NCBI GenBank assembly: GCA_001766655.1
Contig: MJCC01000008.1
Location: 439,881 to 503,880, forward strand
DNA from: Phytomonas francai
Lineage: Eukaryota; Euglenozoa; Kinetoplastea; Trypanosomatida; Trypanosomatidae
Length of the DNA: 64,000 nt
Reading direction: 5' to 3'
The notes below the pieces were generated by a model that saw only the letters and a program-made list of their open reading frames with translations, searched no databases and was not told the DNA's origin. The position numbers were made by a program, and so were the translations under genes. This document shows positions 57,375 through 64,000 of the stretch, in pieces. Position 1 is the stretch's first letter, and each line of letters opens with the position of its first letter.

Positions 57375-60300
57375 ATGCCATCCTCCGCGACGAATCTGCG
57401 CACCAAAGAGGAGGACGAGGAGGAGCGCCTTGTTCGACAGGCGCTTCAGGAAATTCCATCCCTTGGCGGTGTTTCTCCAGAAAAGCGTCAGGGGGCCGCG
57501 CAATTTTCCTTTACGAATCGCGCCGTTGACGGGGGCGATGATGCGCCGCTTACGCACGCCGACGAGGAGCTTCTCCTGCAGGAGCTGATGCGGCTGAGCA
57601 ACCCGCCAGGGCCCTTCTGCGCGACCCGCGGCCTCCCCAAGGAGCCCGAAATAGACCCCCTTCAGCTTGGAAATTCCTCCAGCGACCTCTCCCTTCCCGC
57701 CAAAGAACCCTTTTCTTCCTCCTCCTCCACTTTTTCTACTGCGCAGGGGGAGCAGGCCGTTTTAGAGGCTCTTCTCACCGCTGCCGAGGAGCAGCAGTCG
57801 AGCGTGAGCGGTGACCTCCTCCCCGACGAGGAGGGAAAAGGGAACGGCGACGACGAAACGATGAAGGGAGTTCTTTTACATGCCGAACGTGCTGCCGCTG
57901 CGGCGTTAAAAAGACCATTTCCGAATAAAGGCGATCGTATTTTGCACTTTCACGAGCACGTGAGGCTGGAAGAAGGGATGGAAAAGTTGTGGGGCAGGCT
58001 GGGGAGCCCGACCTGCGTGGCGCTAAAGCCGAGGTGCTTTGAGGATTCAACAGGGGAAGAGGCGGGGGTCGGTATGGGCGAGGAGGCCTCGCGCGAGAAG
58101 GCAATGGCACTTGCGATGGGAACCTCCCTAGGGGCGGTGGTTCTTTTTAACCGGAGGGGGGGGGTGGCTGGGGTTTGCGGAGCGCCCGGCGGTGGCTCAG
58201 GTGCGCGGCAGGAAAAGGTGGTGGCGGTGTCGGTCTCGGACGATGGTACAATCATCGCCGCAGGAAAGGAGAGTGGAGAGGTGGTTTTGTGGTCGGTTAA
58301 AAGTCTCACCCCGCTTCGCGTAATCTCGGGTGAGTTCAAGACGCCGCTTATGCGATTGCGGCACGTATTTTGTGATTCGTACCGCGTCCTCGGACTCGAC
58401 GCCGAGGGCTACCTGAAATATTTCAGCTTTACCCACCTTCTCGGAACGCGGATGATGCGCTTAACGACGGTGTGCATGCCTTTAGGAACGTGTATTATCA
58501 CCGATTTTGATGTCCTGCCTGACCCTTCCCAACATTATCTACGTGGGATCGCTAACAAAGTCGAATCTGATGCGCGCGCGGAGGTGCCCATGCTCTTTTC
58601 GCGTGGCTCTTCGGCGGGAAAGGGCGGGCGTGTGTTTGTGAAGAGCGGAACCCACCTGGTTGGGGTGGTATCGACGTTCGCGGTCCTGCTCTACGTCCTC
58701 GTGGACGGGCTGTACGGCAGGGTGGAGGCCATTGCGCAGCACGCCCGGCCGCCCGCGGCGCTGGCCTCCGGCGATGAGCTCGTGAGTTTTGTGGTCGCCG
58801 AGCAAAGCGCCGATCGGGTGCGCCTCTGCGTGGCGTGGAGGGCGGAGGTCGAGGTCCTCCGCCTTCGCTTTTGCGGCGATGGCGGCGCGGTCGCCGGGCT
58901 CGAGGGCGTCGCGCGCTGCCGGTTGCCGTCGTCGATGCGGGCGATGAGTGCGGCGGCCGCCGGAAGCCTCGTGGGCCTTCTCCACGATCGCAGCGTGGTG
59001 CTTTTCGAGGTCGCCCTCGGCGTTCTCGTCGAGAGGCACCCCATGGAGGACTTGGACCCCCCTCCTATCACGGCCGGTCAGCCGCTCGCTGGACCTCGCG
59101 ATCGGGGCGCCGTTGGCGGCGACCGGGCGTCGGTGTTCGTCCTCGCGCGGCGGCGCATGCTCAGCGGCTCGCTGCTGCCGTGGGATGTGCGGCTGCGCGG
59201 CCTTATCGCACAGAAAAAATACTCAAAGGCGCTTGATCTCGCGCAGGATTTATCGGAGGAAGTCGCGTTGTCGGTGGTCGGGCTCTCTGCCGAGCCCGCG
59301 CGCCGCCGGAAAGCGCTGCGGGGGTACATTGAAGCCGTCTGCATTGGCTACCTCGACCACATTCTTTGTAAGGGAGAGCACCTGGCGGATTCCTCGAGGG
59401 ATCTCTCGCCGAGGAAAGACCGGCGCGACCTTTTCGAACTTTACCACGTGCTTCGCCGCATGATTCTTTTTTGTGATCGCGCGAACGAGATGCAGATTTT
59501 CTTCGGTCCTGTTCTGAACCACCTTCGCGAGGTGGGGCTCGTGCGAGAGGCATTTTACGCGCTCGAGACCTCGATGCTGCATAACATACTGACATCCATG
59601 CCGGAGCAGTATATCGAGGCCTTTTTCCAGATCGCGAGGGACTCCAATCTCGTAATCCCTAACCGAGAGGAGGTACCTTCTGTGGAACTATCGTGTCTAG
59701 AAACCTCCGACTTGCTGGGGACGCAAGAACGGAGGAGTGGCATCCAGCGCGCAGAGGAGGCTCTTATGCATTTGGAAGACAACCTCACTTGCCTCCTTCG
59801 ATTAGCCCAAGCGCACAGTTTGATCCGGCTTGAGGTTGTCGTTCTTTCTGTACGCCAACACAAATTCATTCAGGCCCTTGAGACGGCGTTAAAATGGGAA
59901 GAAGAGAAGCGGGAGCGGGAGGGCCCTCTGACGGACTCAATAGCAGCAGACCCGACGAAGCACGTCGAAACGGTCGCGCTGGATTTTCTGAAGTGCACGC
60001 TGGAGGGCCGAACCCTTATCCCTGGCGTGGCGATCCCGACCTCGACCCAGGTGTCCACGAAGCGGGGGTTGTGGAGGCATCTTCTCGATCGTCCCGATGT
60101 GCTGATGCGGTTATTGCGTGTAGATCCGCTGTGCGTGGGGAGGGTGATGGGGGCCTCGCTTCGCGAACGCGGGCCGCTCGCGCCGTGGGAAGCCACACGC
60201 TTTCCCTTTTTAATCTACTTCGCGAAGCTCCTTGCCCTTTTCGCGGGGCGTTCGACAACGGAGGCCTGCGTCTTTTGCTTTGGCACGACCTCTCCCTTCG

Positions 60301-62519
60301 TGGGAGGGGGTGTGCATAAAGAAAAGGCAAGAAAGAGAGAAGGCGATGCAGGGCTGCAATTTCAGCCTTGGCGTCTGGCGGCGAGGACGTGGCCGCCCTA
60401 CGCCGCGCTCCACGAGCTCATCGAGCAGACCCTCCCTGTCCTGCTCTGCAGCGACGCCAGCCCCTCTTCCCTCCCCTCCTCCCATCCCTGCCACTTCTTT
60501 CTCCTCTCTGAAGCTTGGGAGCGGCTCCTCCACCTCGTCCTCGCGCATTATATGTTCATGTTCGAGTTCGCCGAAGACGCCGCACGCCGTGAAGCGCTTG
60601 AATCGCAGCTTGTGTGGTTGCTTCAGAACACGAACCTCGGTCAGGCGTCGTTGGATGCCTGCGTGGGGGAATTCCGAAGGAGGTCCATGGCCCGCTGTCT
60701 GGCTGCCCTCTACGCGTGCAAAGGATGTTTTCGTGAAGCCATTCAGGCCTTCTTCGACGCGGACGCTAACCGGGCCGATCCGCGGCTCTGCCGCCAGGTC
60801 TTTTCCTTTCTCCGAGAGACCGCGCAGGGGCTCGAGAAGGCGAGGCGTGCATCGCCCCTTGCAGTCGCGCAAGCCCCCTTTAGCCCTTTGCTCAACCGAA
60901 AGAGGGCTCGAAAATGGACAAGTGCCCTCCGCCGCGCGGTGCTCGATAGCCTGGACGAACTCAGTAAAATCGACCCCGGTGCGCTTGCGCAGTTTGTCTT
61001 TGATTTCATTGCGTCCGACCACAAGGATCTCGTTAGGGTGCTCGAGCGCTCGAGCGTGGTGTTTCTCCGGTATTTAGACGGTCTCTTGGCTACCAAGGAC
61101 GCCGTCGCCGCGAACAACGTGAACCTGCAGAACTGCTATATCGAGCTGCTCTGCGTGCACGATCCCAATCGCGTTTACGCCTATCTAAAGGCGAGGGATA
61201 GGGAGATTGCCTATGACGTGAAGCACGCGCTGGAGGTGATTGCCAGGTACCAAATCCCAGACGCATGGGCGTTTTTACTTGGTAAAACTCGTTTGTTGGC
61301 CAACGCCCTAGAGGTTTTAACGCACGCGCTCCAGCAGCAGCTGCAGAGTCTGCAAAGGCAGCTCAACCTGACGGTTTGCGCATCCGACGGAATCGAAGGC
61401 GTTGTGGATAGCGTCAAGGACGAAAAGGCAGGCGCTGCCGGTTTCGGCAAGGATCCTGGCGGTCCGTCGGATTGCCGGCCGGCGAGGGCTCAGCTCGACC
61501 ATCTCGTGGCGGTCGCCATCGATCTCTTGACCACGCACGAGATCGACAGGCCGCGTCCGGAGCAGCTTTGGTTCGCGCTGCTTGACGTCTTCGCCGCGCC
61601 CCCACGCGGGGGCCTTTCTGCGGGGCCGATCGACCCCCGCGGGGGCTACGCGGCGGCGGTGCTGCGCGCGATGGGCCGCGTCCTGGAGCCGGCCGTCGTC
61701 CTCGGCAGGGTCGTGGACGGCGAGCTCCTCGGCCCGCACGCGGCGGAGGCCCTCGCGCTGCTGCGTGCGGCGCTCGGCCTCGAGCGGGGCCTGCGGGGGG
61801 CCGCCGCCGAGGAGCTCNNNNNNNNNNNNNNNNNNNNNNNNNNNNNNNNNNNNNNNNNNNNNNNNNNNNNNNNNNNNNNNNNNNNNNNNNNNNNNNNNNN
61901 NNNNNNNNNNNNNNNNNNNNNNNNNNNNNNNNNNNNNNNNNNNNNNNNNNNNNNNNNNNNNNNNNNNNNNNNNNNNNNNNNNNNNNNNNNNNNNNNNNNN
62001 NNNNNNNNNNNNNNNNNGCACGCCTTCCACGAGGCCTGCCGCGAGGCCGCCGCGGCGCTCGACAGCCGCGAGGGCTGCCCGGAATGCCGCGCGCCGGGCG
62101 CCGGCGGCTCGCGGCTGGCGAACCTTGAGCGCGCCCTGCGCGAAGGCGGCGCGGGAACCCTCGAAAGGGCGGGGAGGCTCGGGAGGAGCGGGGAGGCACT
62201 CCGGCGCCGGCGCCTCGTGCAGGTGCGCGCGAAAATCGACCACACAAGCGAGTATCAGAGCCTGCTGGATTTCCTCCGCGTCGGAGGTGAGAACGCCGCG
62301 CGGGATCGGGCTGAGGGAGTGAACGGTGTCTGGGCTTCCAGCATCGATGACGAGATCGCAAGGCTGAGGGAGGTGCACACCGATCAAGCGCTAGAACTCG
62401 CCCTGCAGACAACAAGCCCCGCCTGCGAACCGAGCGTCGCGTCGTTCGATCCCGACGGTGGGAACTTGTTCCTGGGAAAGTTGACGGATGATGACATTCT
62501 GAATTTGTTTGGCGATTGA
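57375..62519 (+). CDS. VPS8-like tethering-complex protein with C-terminal RING, interrupted by an assembly gap
   Basis: About 1,714 residues from the ATG at 57375. An acidic N-terminus (~1-190) is followed by a beta-propeller-like region with a WD-type repeat at ~280-315 (VSVSDDGTIIAAGKESGEVVLW). A very long helical solenoid with clathrin-repeat character runs from ~610 to ~1400 (IQKALD-type helices, VYAYLKARDREIAYDVKHALEVI). A RING-type finger is cut by 200 N: HAFHEAC and CPECR remain after the gap (62018-62090). This order and length fit VPS8, the CORVET subunit that links Rab5 endosomes, better than the shorter VPS41, VPS11 or VPS18. The frame is the same on both sides of the gap. Class C/HOPS-type architecture is fairly sure; the exact subunit is inferred. 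Confidence 0.65.
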   Translation: MPSSATNLRTKEEDEEERLVRQALQEIPSLGGVSPEKRQGAAQFSFTNRAVDGGDDAPLTHADEELLLQELMRLSNPPGPFCATRGLPKEPEIDPLQLGNSSSDLSLPAKEPFSSSSSTFSTAQGEQAVLEALLTAAEEQQSSVSGDLLPDEEGKGNGDDETMKGVLLHAERAAAAALKRPFPNKGDRILHFHEHVRLEEGMEKLWGRLGSPTCVALKPRCFEDSTGEEAGVGMGEEASREKAMALAMGTSLGAVVLFNRRGGVAGVCGAPGGGSGARQEKVVAVSVSDDGTIIAAGKESGEVVLWSVKSLTPLRVISGEFKTPLMRLRHVFCDSYRVLGLDAEGYLKYFSFTHLLGTRMMRLTTVCMPLGTCIITDFDVLPDPSQHYLRGIANKVESDARAEVPMLFSRGSSAGKGGRVFVKSGTHLVGVVSTFAVLLYVLVDGLYGRVEAIAQHARPPAALASGDELVSFVVAEQSADRVRLCVAWRAEVEVLRLRFCGDGGAVAGLEGVARCRLPSSMRAMSAAAAGSLVGLLHDRSVVLFEVALGVLVERHPMEDLDPPPITAGQPLAGPRDRGAVGGDRASVFVLARRRMLSGSLLPWDVRLRGLIAQKKYSKALDLAQDLSEEVALSVVGLSAEPARRRKALRGYIEAVCIGYLDHILCKGEHLADSSRDLSPRKDRRDLFELYHVLRRMILFCDRANEMQIFFGPVLNHLREVGLVREAFYALETSMLHNILTSMPEQYIEAFFQIARDSNLVIPNREEVPSVELSCLETSDLLGTQERRSGIQRAEEALMHLEDNLTCLLRLAQAHSLIRLEVVVLSVRQHKFIQALETALKWEEEKREREGPLTDSIAADPTKHVETVALDFLKCTLEGRTLIPGVAIPTSTQVSTKRGLWRHLLDRPDVLMRLLRVDPLCVGRVMGASLRERGPLAPWEATRFPFLIYFAKLLALFAGRSTTEACVFCFGTTSPFVGGGVHKEKARKREGDAGLQFQPWRLAARTWPPYAALHELIEQTLPVLLCSDASPSSLPSSHPCHFFLLSEAWERLLHLVLAHYMFMFEFAEDAARREALESQLVWLLQNTNLGQASLDACVGEFRRRSMARCLAALYACKGCFREAIQAFFDADANRADPRLCRQVFSFLRETAQGLEKARRASPLAVAQAPFSPLLNRKRARKWTSALRRAVLDSLDELSKIDPGALAQFVFDFIASDHKDLVRVLERSSVVFLRYLDGLLATKDAVAANNVNLQNCYIELLCVHDPNRVYAYLKARDREIAYDVKHALEVIARYQIPDAWAFLLGKTRLLANALEVLTHALQQQLQSLQRQLNLTVCASDGIEGVVDSVKDEKAGAAGFGKDPGGPSDCRPARAQLDHLVAVAIDLLTTHEIDRPRPEQLWFALLDVFAAPPRGGLSAGPIDPRGGYAAAVLRAMGRVLEPAVVLGRVVDGELLGPHAAEALALLRAALGLERGLRGAAAEELXXXXXXXXXXXXXXXXXXXXXXXXXXXXXXXXXXXXXXXXXXXXXXXXXXXXXXXXXXXXXXXXXXXHAFHEACREAAAALDSREGCPECRAPGAGGSRLANLERALREGGAGTLERAGRLGRSGEALRRRRLVQVRAKIDHTSEYQSLLDFLRVGGENAARDRAEGVNGVWASSIDDEIARLREVHTDQALELALQTTSPACEPSVASFDPDGGNLFLGKLTDDDILNLFGD
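61818..62017. other. Assembly gap (200 N)
   Basis: Removes the first part of the RING finger of the VPS8-like gene. The reading frame is open and consistent on both sides. Confidence 0.99.
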
Positions 62520-62869
62520 TACGAATTCAGGAACGCGGAAATAAAAAGGTATGACAACTTTTTTGACGCGAGTCTACTTTTTATTTTGTTTGCTGCACCA
62601 AATGATGAGGTTTGGACTATTTTTTATACCGGTTTTCTGTTCCACTGTATCAACGTTCCCCCCCCCCCCCTTTTCCCTTTATTCCGTGAGACTGGTGTGT
62701 ACTCTAGTTTCTTTCTATGAACGTCATCCTTTCCCGCTTTTGTTGCTTTCCCCACTTGGGTCATTTACGGTAGGAAGGAGTAACAGTAGTTGACGAGCAA
62801 AGCGAGGCAGCGAAAGGAAAGTCGCGTGCCGAACACCCAGCCGAGGAAGCGAGGAGAGGAGACGCCCCG
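62520..62869. other. Intergenic spacer with C13 run
   Basis: No gene seen. Run of 13 C at 62658-62670 within a pyrimidine-rich stretch; the sequence becomes GC-rich before the next start. Confidence 0.5.
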
Positions 62870-63577
62870 ATGAGCATCCACGCCATTCGCGGCGCCCCGG
62901 ACGAGGTCCGCGCCCTCCACCTCGCGATCAACGCCCTCGCGCAGTGCCATAGCAGCGCGACGGTGGAGGTTGGCAACACGCGCGTGATCGGCATCGTGCG
63001 GCCGCCGAAGCAGCTCACGCAGGAGTACCGCGGGACGCGGGGGCGGGTGGCCTGCCAGGTGCACAGCGCCCCGGCCGGGGTCGAGGCCGCCACCGTGGGC
63101 CTCCTCCGCCCCGCGGACGCCGGCCAGTTCGCGAGCAAGGACCTCGCCCTGGCCTTGGAGGGGGTCGCGGAGCAGGCGGTGATGCTGGAGAGCATCCCAC
63201 AGCTCCTGGTCGAGGTCGTGATCGAGGTCGTCAACGACGACGGCGGGCTCTGGGACGCGGCGGCGACGGCGATGTCGGTCGCCCTCGCCGTCGGCGGCTT
63301 CGAAATGCGGAGTTTGTTCACCGCCTGCAGCGCCGGGGTGCTCGAGGACGGGGCCCTCATAACGGACCTTGACGCCCTCGAGGAGCGGCGGGCGCTGGCC
63401 CTGACGAAGGTCTGCGTGGCGCTTGGGACGGGCGATATCTACCTTATGCAGCACCGCGGCTGCTGCGAGCCCAGCACTCTCGCCCAGTTGTCCCAGTCCG
63501 CCATCAACGGCGCATTCGCACGCAAGGCCTCCATTACCCAACAGGTAAAGGAATTGTGCAGTAATACAGCGCACTGA
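62870..63577 (+). CDS. Exosome RNase PH-like ring subunit (MTR3/RRP46/RRP41 class)
   Basis: A 235-residue single RNase-PH-fold protein. SSATVEVGNTRVIGIVRPP is the conserved strand pair after the first helix. ALALEGVAEQAVMLESIPQLLVEVVIEVVNDDGG, AATAMSVALAVGGFEM, GVLEDGALITDLDALEERRA and LTKVCVALGTGDI follow the family order. These subunits form the hexameric ring of the RNA exosome, which trims or degrades rRNA precursors and mRNAs from the 3' end. The lack of an S1 or KH domain and the short length exclude cap subunits. The central block resembles MTR3/EXOSC6 most, but RRP46 or RRP41 cannot be excluded. In eukaryotes the ring is normally non-catalytic. Confidence 0.8.
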   Translation: MSIHAIRGAPDEVRALHLAINALAQCHSSATVEVGNTRVIGIVRPPKQLTQEYRGTRGRVACQVHSAPAGVEAATVGLLRPADAGQFASKDLALALEGVAEQAVMLESIPQLLVEVVIEVVNDDGGLWDAAATAMSVALAVGGFEMRSLFTACSAGVLEDGALITDLDALEERRALALTKVCVALGTGDIYLMQHRGCCEPSTLAQLSQSAINGAFARKASITQQVKELCSNTAH

Positions 63578-63836
63578 GGGATTAAAAAAAGGGGGGGGTG
63601 AATTTCCAAATGCGATTTTCCCCCTTAAGAATAACAATAAAATTGATTGCTGAAAGTATCTGCCCCCATCTTTCTTTTCCATCTTTCCCGGGTGTTTCGT
63701 GTATTTTTTCCTGAAATAAAATCACCTTTTCCTTTGATAACGGAAGAGTCAATACCATCGTTCTTTCTTTACGGATTCAATTATTACGTTAGTTTTGCTT
63801 GCAAAAAATAGTTTAGAAAAAATCGAGCTCTGAGGA

Positions 63837-64000
63837 ATGAATGAGTGCGGGGAATATTGTATCTCGGACTCAGACACCAAAGATAATCGAGTCTTTGCGA
63901 CAGAGGACGTCATTCGACGAGCGTGCAAGAAGCACAACGGTTATTCTACCCCGGACCTGAATGAAAAACTATATCTAAACCATCTTGGTCTTTCAGGCCT
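63837..64000 (+). CDS. DNAAF1: DNAAF1 (LRRC50/ODA7) dynein arm assembly factor, N-terminal fragment
   Basis: The first 54 codons of a gene running off the window. After a short acidic start, the peptide VIRRACKKHNGYSTPDLNEK followed by LYLNHLGLSGL matches the segment just before and into the first leucine-rich repeat of DNAAF1 (family pattern LCKEHKLY-x-TP-x-LND-x-LYLHYKGF). DNAAF1 preassembles axonemal dynein arms in the cytoplasm and is kept only by organisms with motile cilia. The assignment rests on about 30 residues. An AG follows a T-rich stretch at about 63814-63815, a possible splice acceptor. Confidence 0.75.
   Translation, partial: MNECGEYCISDSDTKDNRVFATEDVIRRACKKHNGYSTPDLNEKLYLNHLGLSG

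Overview
This window looks like nuclear DNA of a flagellated protist that organises its genes as kinetoplastids (Euglenozoa) do. About 31 protein genes can be supported. All lie on the + strand, none needs an intron, and they are separated by AT-rich spacers of about 0.3-1.2 kb (one of 3.2 kb). Most start codons follow a pyrimidine tract and an AG within about 15-160 nt, the layout expected of a polycistronic unit processed by spliced-leader trans-splicing. Homologues of delta-tubulin, CFAP58 and DNAAF1 show a motile flagellum. The exact lineage cannot be named from sequence alone. No prokaryotic, viral, CRISPR or mobile-element signature was seen. Three runs of N (25420-25629, 50991-51305, 61818-62017) fall inside genes.

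Layout. 1-9 kb: C-terminal part of a SWR1-type Snf2 ATPase, ALDH22-like aldehyde dehydrogenase, VPS28 (ESCRT-I), splicing factor CWC22, and a degenerate kinesin ending in a prenylation motif. 9-20 kb: VHS/GAT (TOM1-like) endosomal adaptor with a minisatellite tail, a VDAC-like porin, ribosomal protein uS2 copy 1, a CCDC81-like HU-domain protein, and a Pumilio-like protein with a long low-complexity front. 20-35 kb: CK2 beta subunit, an RGG-rich orphan, an S4/RsuA-like pseudouridine synthase homologue, NOB1 (interrupted by a gap in an Asn-rich repeat), a membrane orphan, a gamma-carbonic-anhydrase-like protein, a coiled-coil orphan, CFAP58. 35-45 kb: uS2 copy 2, a membrane orphan, delta-tubulin, a PSP1-domain protein, then a 3.2-kb stretch with no clear gene. 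45-64 kb: J-domain/Myb-like protein, an ALKBH6-like dioxygenase with an apparent presequence, RWD-IMPACT protein, methylthioribose-1-phosphate isomerase, a ferrochelatase homologue that lacks both catalytic residues, a Glu/Arg-rich coiled-coil protein, a VPS8-like tethering protein, an exosome RNase-PH-like subunit, and the first 54 codons of DNAAF1 at the edge.

The genes do not form one pathway. Recurring themes are the flagellum (delta-tubulin, CFAP58, DNAAF1, probably the CCDC81-like and coiled-coil proteins), endosomal sorting (TOM1-like, VPS28, VPS8-like), RNA metabolism and small-subunit biogenesis (CWC22, NOB1, uS2 x2, exosome subunit, Pumilio, PSP1) and mitochondria (porin, gamma-CA-like, possibly the J-domain, S4 and ALKBH6-like proteins). 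The observations most worth following are the prenylatable pseudo-kinesin, the pseudo-ferrochelatase, the near-identical uS2 block 22 kb apart, the ALKBH6-like protein with an extra N-terminal region, and in-frame tandem repeats inside housekeeping genes, several of which coincide with assembly gaps.
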